From NCBI GenBank assembly GCA_937927945.1, contig CALEYW010000040.1, forward strand, positions 1-34,603: a DNA stretch of 34,603 nt, written 5' to 3'. The notes below the pieces were generated by a model, which saw nothing but the letters and a program-made list of their open reading frames with translations, had not been told where the DNA came from and ran no database searches. The stretch is from an uncultured candidate division WPS-2 bacterium. Lineage in GTDB: Bacteria; Vulcanimicrobiota; Vulcanimicrobiia; Vulcanimicrobiales; Vulcanimicrobiaceae. Both the position numbers and the translations under genes were made by a program. This document shows, one piece after another, positions 7,678 to 15,848 of this stretch (the first letter of the stretch is position 1; each line of letters begins with the position of its first letter).

Positions 7678-8427
7678 GTGATCGCCGCCGACGTTGCCTT
7701 TCGGCAGACCGCCAACGCCGCGGCTGCGATCTACGAAAAGGCGCCGCCGTACCTGACCTATCGCACGGACGTCGTCGTCGACGTGCCCTCGGTACGCCAG
7801 CACAAAGTCATTTCACGGGCGGTCGAGACCCGAACGGCGGACGACTACGCCGTCTTGCAGGATCTGCCGCGCGGCCAGCGCCAGTACGCGCACAGTTTTC
7901 CGCTGATCCCCACGTTCGACGCGCTCTCGTACTTTCACATCGCTTACAACGGCAGCCGGCGCGACGCGCTCAGCTACGTGCAGCTCGAGAAGGTGCTGAC
8001 CTTCACCGATCCGTCGGCGACGTCGCACTCCGACGTCATCGTCACGTATCTGCGCTACTACCACGCGAGCTACGCGCCCGACACGACCGATCAGATCGCA
8101 CACATCGTCATGGCCGCGCTGCCGACGCTGACCCGCAACAACAACTCGTCCTTCTACATTCACGATGTGTTCGTCGACATGTCGACGATGCTTCCGACCC
8201 GCGTCGTCTACGACGGTCCCGACACGCACCTCACGGTCGACTACACGACGGTGGAGAACCACTGGCTGGTGAACCACATGGCGTACTCGCGCACGATGTA
8301 CGGCCCGCTGCGCCTGGGCCGCATTTCGTTCAGCGTCGATGCGACGAACTCGAGCTTCGGGTTCCCGGCGACGCCGAGCGATCCGCAGCTGGCCGGACCT
8401 CCGGTCGCACGGACCCCGGCGCCGTAG
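7678..8427 (+). CDS. Uncharacterised protein
   Basis: The 249-residue reading frame begins at GTG and is well coded throughout. It is rich in beta-forming sequence (YLTYRTDVVVDVP, SFYIHDVFVDMSTMLPTRVVY, HLTVDYTTVENHWLVNHM). The pattern suits a beta-sheet protein of the lipoprotein-carrier or outer-envelope kind, but no clear family appears. No signal peptide is visible from this start and no ATG lies in frame upstream before a stop at 7609-7611. The N-terminus may therefore be misjudged. The gene diverges from the GlcG-like gene with under 50 bases between starts and ends in a strong terminator. Confidence 0.65.
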   Translation: MIAADVAFRQTANAAAAIYEKAPPYLTYRTDVVVDVPSVRQHKVISRAVETRTADDYAVLQDLPRGQRQYAHSFPLIPTFDALSYFHIAYNGSRRDALSYVQLEKVLTFTDPSATSHSDVIVTYLRYYHASYAPDTTDQIAHIVMAALPTLTRNNNSSFYIHDVFVDMSTMLPTRVVYDGPDTHLTVDYTTVENHWLVNHMAYSRTMYGPLRLGRISFSVDATNSSFGFPATPSDPQLAGPPVARTPAP

Positions 8428-8442
8428 CAGGCCTGCTAGACG

Positions 8443-8480
8443 ACGAAGGAGCGAGTCGCGTGACTCGCTCCTTCGTTTTC
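8443..8480 (+). terminator. Rho-independent terminator
   Basis: A perfect 15-bp stem (8443-8457 with 8462-8476) closes a four-base GCGT loop and runs into TTTTC. It ends the plus-strand gene 16 bases after its stop codon and meets the 3' end of tRNA-Ser from the other side. Confidence 0.9.
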
Positions 8481-8481
8481 G

Positions 8482-8572
8482 TGGCGGAGAGGGAGAGATT
8501 CGAACTCTCGGTACGCTATTAACGTACGCCCGCTTTCGAGGCGGGTGCCTTCAACCACTCGACCACCTCTCC
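8482..8572 (-). tRNA. tRNA-Ser (anticodon CGA)
   Basis: The reverse strand folds as a class II tRNA. The acceptor stem is GGAGAGG/CCTCTCC with discriminator G and an encoded CCA. The anticodon stem CCCGC/GCGGG holds loop CTCGAAA, giving anticodon CGA for UCG. A long variable arm and GTTCGAA T-loop follow. It begins only four bases after the tadA stop codon, so the two may be transcribed together. Confidence 0.95.
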
Positions 8573-8576
8573 GTGG

Positions 8577-9059
8577 TCAGCGCCGCTTGTTCGCGAAGAA
8601 CGCGCGAAGCTGTGCGCCGGTCTCATCCGCCAGCACCCCGTCGATGACCTCGACGCGATGGTTGACGGCGGCCGACCCGAGTATATCGATGACCGAGCCC
8701 GCCGCACCTCCCTTGGGATCGCGGCAGCCGTACACCAGGCGCTCGATGCGGGCGGCGGCGATCGCGCCGGCGCACATCGGACACGGCTCCTTCGTCACAT
8801 AGAGCGAGCCGCCGATCCGCCAGCGGCCGAGCGCCTCCGCAGCAGCCCGGATCGCGAGGAGTTCGGCGTGGGCGGTTGGGTCCGAGCGCAGCTCCTTCTC
8901 GTTGCGCGCTTCGAACGCGGCGCCGTCCACCACCAGCACCGCGCCGATCGGGACATCGCCGGCTGCGCCCGCTTGGTCGGCGAGGGTCATCGCGCGGCGA
9001 ACGAACGCGTCGTCCGCCGCCTGGAGTTCGCCGGAGGTGCCGGCGTCGGGCGATCGCAC
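8577..9059 (-). CDS. tadA: tRNA-specific adenosine deaminase
   Basis: TadA converts A34 to inosine in tRNA-Arg(ACG), letting it read CGU, CGC and CGA. The protein has the zinc and catalytic motif HAELLAI (His64, Glu66) and the second zinc motif PCPMCAGAI. The chosen start is GTG at 9059, with AAGG eight bases upstream, giving 160 residues, a normal length. The longer open frame upstream is antisense-like sequence inside the MFS gene. Its likely substrate, tRNA-Arg(ACG), is encoded at 22302-22376 in this same window. Confidence 0.93.
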   Translation of the reverse strand: MRSPDAGTSGELQAADDAFVRRAMTLADQAGAAGDVPIGAVLVVDGAAFEARNEKELRSDPTAHAELLAIRAAAEALGRWRIGGSLYVTKEPCPMCAGAIAAARIERLVYGCRDPKGGAAGSVIDILGSAAVNHRVEVIDGVLADETGAQLRAFFANKRR

Positions 9060-9091
9060 GTTTCGGCCTTCGTGAGCCTTCGCGGACGACC

Positions 9092-10507
9092 CTAGACACC
9101 GGATGCCGGCGAAGGACGGGACCGTGCGACGACAGCTGCGCTCAAGGCGACGTTCGGAGTCCACATCCCCGCAACGGCGCCCACGAGCGAGAGGATCGCA
9201 GAAAAACCCATCGCCGCAACGAATCCGGCGGAGAACGCGTGCGGAGACGTCAGTGCACCAGCGTGGCCGAACACCGCCACTGCAACGGCAACGCCGAAGA
9301 TCGCGCCGAGAAAGCGCAGCATGCTGTACGTGCCGGACGCCTTGCCGACATCCGCCGGCGCGACAGAGTTGAGGACGGCACGTTGCGTCGCCGGCATCGC
9401 CATCGAAACGCCCGTGCCCGCGACGATGAGCGGAGCAATGAGTTGCGCATACGCGACATTCGGCGCGGCAATCGCCGCGAGCCACGCTATCCCCGCCGCT
9501 TGCAGCAACAGCCCGACGACGACAAGCCATCGTTCGCCGATCCGATTGACCGCCGAGCCGGCGAGCGGCGCGACGACGAAGAGCGTCGCGGTCCACGGCA
9601 ATATGCGCAGTCCCGCCCCAAGCGCGTCGCTTCCCTGCGCTGTTTGAAAGAACTGCGGCAAGAAGAACAGCGTACCGTAGAGCGCGGCGTTATAGAGAAA
9701 ACTCGCAAGGTTCCCCGACACGAAGGAGCGTGATGCGAACAGCCGCAGCGGAACCATCGGCGCTCGCGCGCGCGCTTCCCATGCGACGAACGCGGCGACC
9801 AGCAGCATCCCGGCCCCGAGCGACGCGATGACGGCTGGGTTCGTCCACCCGTCCGCGTTCGCGCGCACGAGGCCCCACACGAGACCGAAGATCCCGCCGC
9901 TGACGAGCCCGACTCCGGCGAGGTCGAAGGTCGTTCCCGGGCGCGAGCTCTCCGGTATCCGGGCCAGAATCAGCGGGATCGCGATGAGGCCGAGCGGGAC
10001 GTTGATCCAAAAGATCGCGTGCCACGAGAGTCCCAGCGTCACCGCGCCGCCGACGACCGGCCCGCAAAAGACGGCCAATCCGGTGAGACCGGTGAAGATG
10101 CCCAGCGCCTTTCCCCGTTCCTCCGGTGGGAAGGCTACGGTCAACAGAGCCATCGCCAGCGGCATGATCGCCGCCGCGGCGGCGCCCTGCACGACACGTG
10201 CCGCAATGAGCCAATTGGTGTTCTGCGCGCACGCGCACGCCGCCGACGCCGCAACGAACAGCGCGATGCCCCAGACGAACGTGCGCCGCCGGCCGAAGCG
10301 GTCGCCGAGCGCGGCGCCCGTCAGCAAGAGGACCGCCATGCTCAGCGTGTAGGCGTTCACCGTCCATTGCAACGCCTCGATCGACGCGTGCAGATCGGTG
10401 CGGATCGTGGTGAGCGCGACGGTGAGCACCTGCGTGTCGAGCACGACGATAAACGATGCGAGCGACGTGAGTGCAAGGACCCATCGCTTCGCCGACCCAT
10501 CTCTCAT
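9092..10507 (-). CDS. DHA2-family MFS drug exporter (EmrB/QacA type)
   Basis: A 471-residue transporter with about 14 hydrophobic segments. The early motif LDTQVLTVALTTI corresponds to the DHA2 signature LDxTIVNVALP. GDRFGRRRTF is the MFS loop 2-3 motif A, and RVVQGAAAAAIMPLAMALL is motif B/C-like. This points to proton-driven export of drugs or other toxic amphiphiles. Its ATG lies five bases after the stop of the small ABM-like gene. It should therefore be expressed from the CGAATCC-N16-CGTC promoter upstream of that gene. tadA follows 32 bases later and may partly share the transcript. Confidence 0.92.
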   Translation of the reverse strand: MRDGSAKRWVLALTSLASFIVVLDTQVLTVALTTIRTDLHASIEALQWTVNAYTLSMAVLLLTGAALGDRFGRRRTFVWGIALFVAASAACACAQNTNWLIAARVVQGAAAAAIMPLAMALLTVAFPPEERGKALGIFTGLTGLAVFCGPVVGGAVTLGLSWHAIFWINVPLGLIAIPLILARIPESSRPGTTFDLAGVGLVSGGIFGLVWGLVRANADGWTNPAVIASLGAGMLLVAAFVAWEARARAPMVPLRLFASRSFVSGNLASFLYNAALYGTLFFLPQFFQTAQGSDALGAGLRILPWTATLFVVAPLAGSAVNRIGERWLVVVGLLLQAAGIAWLAAIAAPNVAYAQLIAPLIVAGTGVSMAMPATQRAVLNSVAPADVGKASGTYSMLRFLGAIFGVAVAVAVFGHAGALTSPHAFSAGFVAAMGFSAILSLVGAVAGMWTPNVALSAAVVARSRPSPASGV

Positions 10508-10512
10508 GCCAG

Positions 10513-10815
10513 CTACTCAGCCAGCATCCGGTAGTTGCCCACCACGGTCGCTTCCCCGCGCAGCGGCGGCGCGGCCCGACGCTCCTCGCCGCCGTCGACA
10601 AACTCCTGAAAGGCGCGCAGGCCGGTCAGCCGATCGTCATCATCTCCGTCGTAGGCTACGACGTGGATGAAGGTTCCGTCGTCGAGCTGCAGGACGAGAT
10701 ATCGCACGCCCTCCGGCTGGGCCCCTGCGAGTTCGCGGAAAACGCCTTCGACGAGCTGCGTGTTGCGCTGGGTGTGTTCGGGTTTGGTCGTGTAGCGGAT
10801 AACGGTCGGTTTCAT
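10513..10815 (-). CDS. Small ABM-like (dimeric alpha/beta barrel) protein
   Basis: A 100-residue protein. MKPTVIRYTTKPEHTQRNTQ at the start, then VRYLVLQLDDGTFIHVVAY and a late LRAFQEFVDG, resemble small ferredoxin-like proteins of the antibiotic-biosynthesis-monooxygenase group. A monooxygenase role is not shown. A good ribosome site (AAAAGGGGA, about six bases before ATG) is present. It is the first gene of an operon with the MFS exporter. Its first 36 residues and its whole leader are duplicated at 18123-18301. Being governed by the putative ECF promoter suggests a stress or detoxification job. Confidence 0.8.
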   Translation of the reverse strand: MKPTVIRYTTKPEHTQRNTQLVEGVFRELAGAQPEGVRYLVLQLDDGTFIHVVAYDGDDDDRLTGLRAFQEFVDGGEERRAAPPLRGEATVVGNYRMLAE

Positions 10816-10891
10816 ACGGGTCCCCTTTTCGATGAAGCGCCGGCAGGCGGCGACGCTGAGACGAATCGGGGGGTGCGAAGGATTCGGTCGA
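10712..10891 (-). repeat. Duplicated leader plus gene start, copy 1 (intact gene)
   Basis: About 180 bases are shared, with scattered substitutions, with 18123-18301 in the same orientation. The block holds the first 36 codons of the ABM-like gene, its ribosome site, its 5' leader and the CGAATCC-N16-CGTC promoter. Similarity stops just past the promoter on one side and inside the coding region on the other. Confidence 0.9.
10860..10886 (-). promoter_or_regulatory. Putative ECF promoter P1 (CGAATCC-N16-CGTC)
   Basis: On the minus strand, CGAATCC (10880-10886) and CGTC (10860-10863) are spaced by 16 bases, about 45 bases before the ABM-like ATG. Identical boxes with the same spacing occur in both directions beside the SnoaL-type sigma gene at 18.3 kb. 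A CGTC -10 box is a known feature of several ECF groups, including ECF41. Confidence 0.65.
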
Positions 10892-10926
10892 ACGGCCTCT
10901 TTAGGGCACCTTCGGTAGAGAGTGCG

Positions 10927-11937
10927 CTACGCGCGGAGCGGTTGGTGTGTGGCCTTACCTGCGCGGTGTCCGCTTACGAATAGGAAAGAGCGAAGAAAGA
11001 GTCCGCTAAACCGACCGGCGAACGAAACGTCGGGTGCCGCTTTGAATGCCGGCGCGAAGGTGATCCTCGCGAACTCCTCAAGCGTCGTCGGCGTCGTGTT
11101 CAAAACGGATCTTGGCTCGGCGTGCAGTTTCGACGAGTCGATGCCGCGGTTGATCTCGATAAGCAGATCGGCGGCGTCGGGTGAAAGACCACCGTTTTCG
11201 ATGAGACCCCGCCGCAAGACGCTTTCGGGAAATTCGATGTACCTCATGTCGGGCTTAGCGATCGACGCCCCCAGGATCCGCGTCACCTCGGTCATCGTAT
11301 AGTCGCGCGGTCCGTTGAGGTAGCGGATGGTCCGGCCCTTGAAATCGAGGTTATGAAGATACTCGGCCGCGACGAACGCGATGTCGCGCGTCGCGACGGT
11401 TGGGAAGCGAACGTCGGCACTGATCGCAAGGCCGTTGATGCCGGCCATCTTCATCAGCCCGATGTTCCAGAGAAAATTTTCCATGAACCACACAGGTCGA
11501 AGGTGGACGACGTTGAGACCCGAGAGCCCGTCAAGCAGCCGTTCGAACCAGTGACAGCCGATGATCCCACCGATCCGCTCCGTCACCTCAGCTCCCCAGC
11601 TGCTGAGCAAGACGACGTTCCGAAGACCCGAGTCGCGAATCGCCGCAACGATGTTCTCGACGTTCGTCTTCTGCTCGGCGTTAAGATCCGGCAGAGAGAC
11701 ATCGAGCGGGGTCAAAAGGAAGGCCGCCTTCGCGCCTCGGAAGGCACGCGTGAGAAAGGGACGATCGTGAAACGATCCGGGGCGTACGTCGACGCCACGC
11801 TCGCCCAACGGCTTGAGCAGTTCCGCGCTCCGTGCGACTGCCCGCAGCGTGTGCCCGGCCGATAGTAGGTGTTCAACGACTTGCCCCCCCACACGCCCGG
11901 TGGCACCTGTTACAACAATCGCGTTCTCGTCGCTCAT
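10927..11937 (-). CDS. NmrA-like NAD(P)-binding oxidoreductase or sensor
   Basis: A 336-residue protein of the atypical SDR/NmrA group. The dinucleotide motif VTGATGRVGGQVVEHL is at the N-terminus, VRPGSFHD and LLTPLD follow, and VVLLSSWGAE marks strand 5. Relatives include NAD(P)H:quinone oxidoreductase-like proteins and redox-sensing regulators, so the exact reaction is open. GAGGAG lies six bases before the ATG, and a near-perfect sigma-70 promoter precedes it. The divergent TetR gene shares that promoter region and very probably represses it. Base composition is lower in GC than the neighbours, suggesting acquisition with its regulator. Confidence 0.87.
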   Translation of the reverse strand: MSDENAIVVTGATGRVGGQVVEHLLSAGHTLRAVARSAELLKPLGERGVDVRPGSFHDRPFLTRAFRGAKAAFLLTPLDVSLPDLNAEQKTNVENIVAAIRDSGLRNVVLLSSWGAEVTERIGGIIGCHWFERLLDGLSGLNVVHLRPVWFMENFLWNIGLMKMAGINGLAISADVRFPTVATRDIAFVAAEYLHNLDFKGRTIRYLNGPRDYTMTEVTRILGASIAKPDMRYIEFPESVLRRGLIENGGLSPDAADLLIEINRGIDSSKLHAEPRSVLNTTPTTLEEFARITFAPAFKAAPDVSFAGRFSGLFLRSFLFVSGHRAGKATHQPLRA

Positions 11938-11963
11938 GGAACTCTCCTCAGGGCGGCTCTTGT

Positions 11964-11988
11964 AATTTTATACTATGCAGCATAAAAA
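11964..11988. promoter_or_regulatory. Likely TetR operator
   Basis: The core palindrome ATGCAGCAT (11975-11983), flanked by AT-rich TTTTATACT and AAAAAG, lies between the -35 and -10 boxes of the NmrA-like promoter. A repressor bound here would block RNA polymerase. The divergent TetR gene starts 31 bases away, which makes it the obvious binder. Confidence 0.5.
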
Positions 11989-11998
11989 GCCGTGTCAA
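11970..11998 (-). promoter_or_regulatory. Sigma-70 promoter of the NmrA-like gene
   Basis: On the minus strand, TTGACA (11993-11998) and TAGTAT (11970-11975) are exactly 17 bases apart, ahead of the NmrA-like gene. Few consensus-like promoters are visible elsewhere in this window, so this one stands out. Confidence 0.8.
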
Positions 11999-12013
11999 GG
12001 AATTTTGTCCACA

Positions 12014-12658
12014 ATGGCACAAAACCAACAGATGCCACGCGGCCGCCCTCGTCAATATGATCCAGATGTCGCGCTCGCCCGCGCCATGGAGGTCTTCTGG
12101 GATCGTGGCTACGCCGCAACGTCGCTCGACGATCTGGGCGAAGCCATGGGGATGAACCGACCGAGCGTCTACGCGGCGTTCGGCGACAAGCACGAGTTGT
12201 TCGTTAAGGCGCTCAACCTCTATCGTGAAACGGGCCACGACAAACTGCGGCGCGCACTCGCTCCCGAGCGCCCTTTACTCGAATCCGTGCGCGACGTCTT
12301 TTCCATGCTCTTGTCGACGTATCTCTCAGGTGCAGGAGCGCAGCGCGGCTGTTTCGTGTTTGCGCTCGCAACCTCCGAGGCTGTGCGCGATCCCGCGATC
12401 CGGGCATTGGTCGCCGACGCCATCGGCGCGTTCGATGCTGCATTCGAGGCTCGGTTCAAACTTGCTCGTAAGCGCGGCGAAATTGCTCCGAGCGCTGACC
12501 CGGCCGCACTGGCGCGGCTGGCGTCGGGTCTCGCACACACGCTTTCCGTTCGAGCTCGCTCCGGAGAAAAGCGAAGGGCGCTCCGCAAGGTGACCGACGC
12601 CTTCCTCGCTGTGATCTGCGCCCCGCCCGCGGAAGCGCTCAAGGTTGCCCGGAAGTAG
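12014..12658 (+). CDS. TetR-family transcriptional repressor
   Basis: A 214-residue regulator. The N-terminal helix-turn-helix is visible as AMEVFWDRGYAATSLDDLGEAMGMNRPSVYAAFGDKHELF at about 18-57, and its tail matches the YAAFGDKxxLF signature. The C-terminal helical ligand domain shows GCFVFALATSEAV. I chose the ATG at 12014, because an earlier in-frame ATG (11975) lies inside the putative operator and promoter. Divergence from the NmrA-like gene implies local repression relieved by a small ligand, perhaps a quinone or electrophile. It converges on the RND gene with seven bases between stops. Confidence 0.9.
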   Translation: MAQNQQMPRGRPRQYDPDVALARAMEVFWDRGYAATSLDDLGEAMGMNRPSVYAAFGDKHELFVKALNLYRETGHDKLRRALAPERPLLESVRDVFSMLLSTYLSGAGAQRGCFVFALATSEAVRDPAIRALVADAIGAFDAAFEARFKLARKRGEIAPSADPAALARLASGLAHTLSVRARSGEKRRALRKVTDAFLAVICAPPAEALKVARK

Positions 12659-12665
12659 TTGGCGG

Positions 12666-15600
12666 CTATTCGCCTTGAGAACTCCCGCCGAGCGTCGCGG
12701 AACGCAGCGTCGCCGGCTCGAACTCGCGGAGCGGCTGGTGTACGGTCTTCGACCGATGCAGTCGCTCCCGCAGCCCTTCGACGAGTGTATAGAGGACCGG
12801 CACGACGACCAGATTCAGCAGCGTCGAGAGAATCATCCCTCCGAAGAGTGCCGTCCCGAGCGAGTTGCGGCTGGCGCTGCCCGCGCCGGTCGCGGTCACC
12901 AGCGGAACGATGCCGAAGATGAAGGCGAACGACGTCATGAGGATCGGCCGCAGCCGCGTGCGCGCCGCACGCTGCACCGCCTCGCCGGCCTCGAGCCCCG
13001 TTGCGCGGAGTTGATTCGCGAACTCCACGATGAGGATCGCGTTTTTGCTCGCGAGCCCGACGAGCATCACGAAGCCGATCTGCACGAACACGTCGCTCGG
13101 GAAGTGCCGCAGCTGCACCGCCCAGAGTGCACCCAGGATGGCGAGCGGTACGGCGAGCAGGATGACGAGCGGGTCGAGGAAGTCCTCGTACTGCGCGGCC
13201 AGGACGAGGAACACCATGAAGATGCCCAAGCCGAAGATGAGCGCCGCGGCGCTCCCACCCTCGATCTGATCGAGCGTCAATCCCGTCCACTCGAACCGTG
13301 TCCCGAGCGGCAGATGGTCGCGCGCCTGCCGTTCCATCGCGGCGATCGCATCGCCGGAGCCCACGCCGGGGCGCGGCTGACCGTCGATCTCGATCGACCG
13401 GAAGAGGTCGTAGTGTGTGATGGTCGGCGGCGCCTTCACCGTCTTGGCCCGCACGAGCGCGCTGAGCGGCACCATGCCGCCGTCGGACGAGCGCACGTAG
13501 GCGCCGGAGAGGTCTTCCGGTCGCGAGCGATACGGCGCGTCCGCCTGCACGTACACGCGGTACGAGCGGTTGAGATAGTCGAAGTCGTTGACGTACTGCG
13601 ACCCGAAGTAGGCCTGCATCGTCCCGAAGACCTGAGCGATCGGTATCCGCAGCGCTTGAATCTTCTCGCGATCGACCTCCAGGTGCAATCGCGGCGAGTC
13701 GGCGCGGAACGTCGTGAACACTGCCGAGAGCGCAGGGTCGGCGTTGGCGGGGCCCAACAGACCGTACGTCGCGCCCGTGAGCGCGGGGAGACCGGCGTAT
13801 GCGGTGTCGAGCACCTCGAACTGGAAGCCGCCGAAGTTCCCGATCCCCTGGATCGCGGGCGGGTTGAAGATGTACGCCTGCCCGCCGGGGACTCCGAAGA
13901 AGAGCGGTCGCAGGCGAGTGATGACCGCCGCGTACGTGTGGTTCGCTCCTGACCGTTCACTCCATGGACGCAGCGGCAGGAACATGAGCGAGTGGTTCGG
14001 CGCGGGTCCGAAGAAGTTGTAGCCGTCGATTTGGAACGCACCGATGATTTCCGGCGCGGCCGACGCCGCGATGCGTGCGATGCGGTCCGCGAAGCGCCGC
14101 TCTCCGTCGAGCGGCGTCCCCTCGGGCGTCTGCATCATGACGACGAGATACCCTTGATCTTCGTCCGGGATGAAACTGGTCGTCGCGCTCCGGAAGGTCA
14201 AGACCGTCATCGCCAGCGCGACGACGAAGACGCCGAGAACGACGAACCGGAACGCGACGATACGCGTGAGCACGAGCCGATAGAAGCGACGAACCGCCTC
14301 GATCGCTGCACGCACCGGACGCAGGAAAGGCGGCGGCTCATCCGCCTGCCGTGAGAGCAGCAGGACGGAGAGCGTCGGCGTGAGGGTGAGCGCCACAAAA
14401 AGCGAGATCGTGATCGAGCACGCGATCGTGAGCGCGAACTGCTTGTAGAGGAGACCCGTGGATCCCGGGAAGAACGCGACCGGCACGAACACGGCCAGGA
14501 GCACAAGGGAGGTCGCGATGACGGCACCCGTGATCTCGGACATCGCCTGCGACGCGCCCTCGTAGGCGCTCATTCGCTTCTCCTGAACGAACCGCGCGAT
14601 ATTCTCGATGACCACGATCGCGTCGTCGACGACCAGCCCGGTCGCGAGCGTCAAGCCGAAGAGCGTGAGGGTGTTGATCGAGAACCCGAGCGCTTTCATC
14701 AACGCGAACGTACCGACCAGCGAGATCGGAATCGTCATGAGCGGGATGAGCGTCATCCGCCAGTTCTGCAAGAACAGAAAGATGACCAGGACCACCAACG
14801 CGATCGCGACGGCGAGCGTGATGGTGACTTCCTTGATGGACTCCGTCACGAAGAGCGTCGGGTCGAAGCCGATGTCGTAGTGCACTCCCGGCGGGAACGT
14901 CTTCGAGAGCTCGTCCAAACGCGCACGTACCGCCTTCGCGGTGGCGAGCGCATTGGCGTCGCCTTGCTGAAAGACGCCCAAGCCGATCGCGGTCGACCCC
15001 TTCCAGTGCGTGAACGTCGAGTAATCCTCGGCGCCGAGCTCAACCCGCGCGACATCGCCCACGCGCACCGCACCGCCGTCGGGATTCGACCGAAGGACGA
15101 CCTTCGCGAACTGTTCGGGACGTGAGAGGCGTCCACTGGCGCTCAGGCCGAGCTGGTACGGCTGGTCCTTCTTGCTCGGCGCGGCGCCAAGCGCACCGGC
15201 GGCGACCTGCACGTTCTGCCCCTGCAGCGCCGAGACGACCTCGCTCGGCGTGAGGTTGTTCAGCGCTAGGCGGTGCGGGTCGAGCCACAGACGCATCGCG
15301 TACTTGCGACTTCCGAAAACCTGGACGTCGCCCACGCCCTTCACGCGTTTGATCGCGTCCAGGACGTTGATCTCCGTAAAATTGCTCAGCCAGCCGTAGC
15401 CGTACTGCGGGTTGTCGGAGACCATCCCGATACCGAGGATGATGGCCGCACTACTCTTCTTCACCACGACCCCGGTGCGTTGGACCTCTGCGGGGAGCCG
15501 GCCCGTCGCGCTCAAGACGGCGTTCTGGACATCGGCCTGCGCGAGGTCCAGGTTCTTGGAGAGCTCGAACGTCGCGGTGATCGTCATGGAGCCGTCGGCA

Positions 15601-15848
15601 TTGCTCGTCGAGCTGATGTACCGCAGGCCCGGGACGCCGTTGATCGCCTCCTCGAGCGGCGTCGTCACGGACGCTTCGACGCTCGCGGCGTCCGCACCCA
15701 AATACTGCGCGCTCACCGTCACGACCGGCGGCGCGATCTTCGGGTATTCCGAGATCGGCAAGGTCGGAATGGCGACGATACCCGCAGTGAAGATGATGAG
15801 CGAGCAGACCCCGGCGAAGATCGGCCGTCGCAGGAAGAAGCCGATCAT
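12666..15848 (-). CDS. RND efflux permease (HAE1 family)
   Basis: A 1060-residue inner-membrane pump, full length for the AcrB/MexB family. It starts MIGFFLRRPIFAGVCSLII, shows PTLPISEYPKIAPP and then the proton-relay segment TLATGLVVDDAIVVIENI with the paired aspartates. The C-terminal half has VGLASKNAILIVEFANQL and ends after GSASRNSLGTALFGGM. It should form trimers and export hydrophobic compounds. No membrane-fusion adaptor or TolC-like channel gene lies next to it. Its ATG overlaps the stop of an ECF sigma gene (ATGA), a very unusual partner. Confidence 0.95.
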   Translation of the reverse strand: MIGFFLRRPIFAGVCSLIIFTAGIVAIPTLPISEYPKIAPPVVTVSAQYLGADAASVEASVTTPLEEAINGVPGLRYISSTSNADGSMTITATFELSKNLDLAQADVQNAVLSATGRLPAEVQRTGVVVKKSSAAIILGIGMVSDNPQYGYGWLSNFTEINVLDAIKRVKGVGDVQVFGSRKYAMRLWLDPHRLALNNLTPSEVVSALQGQNVQVAAGALGAAPSKKDQPYQLGLSASGRLSRPEQFAKVVLRSNPDGGAVRVGDVARVELGAEDYSTFTHWKGSTAIGLGVFQQGDANALATAKAVRARLDELSKTFPPGVHYDIGFDPTLFVTESIKEVTITLAVAIALVVLVIFLFLQNWRMTLIPLMTIPISLVGTFALMKALGFSINTLTLFGLTLATGLVVDDAIVVIENIARFVQEKRMSAYEGASQAMSEITGAVIATSLVLLAVFVPVAFFPGSTGLLYKQFALTIACSITISLFVALTLTPTLSVLLLSRQADEPPPFLRPVRAAIEAVRRFYRLVLTRIVAFRFVVLGVFVVALAMTVLTFRSATTSFIPDEDQGYLVVMMQTPEGTPLDGERRFADRIARIAASAAPEIIGAFQIDGYNFFGPAPNHSLMFLPLRPWSERSGANHTYAAVITRLRPLFFGVPGGQAYIFNPPAIQGIGNFGGFQFEVLDTAYAGLPALTGATYGLLGPANADPALSAVFTTFRADSPRLHLEVDREKIQALRIPIAQVFGTMQAYFGSQYVNDFDYLNRSYRVYVQADAPYRSRPEDLSGAYVRSSDGGMVPLSALVRAKTVKAPPTITHYDLFRSIEIDGQPRPGVGSGDAIAAMERQARDHLPLGTRFEWTGLTLDQIEGGSAAALIFGLGIFMVFLVLAAQYEDFLDPLVILLAVPLAILGALWAVQLRHFPSDVFVQIGFVMLVGLASKNAILIVEFANQLRATGLEAGEAVQRAARTRLRPILMTSFAFIFGIVPLVTATGAGSASRNSLGTALFGGMILSTLLNLVVVPVLYTLVEGLRERLHRSKTVHQPLREFEPATLRSATLGGSSQGE

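Noticed and set aside
11975..12013. Earlier ATG as start of the TetR gene
   Set aside because: It lies in the -10 box and operator of the divergent promoter. The ATG at 12014 gives a normal TetR N-terminus.
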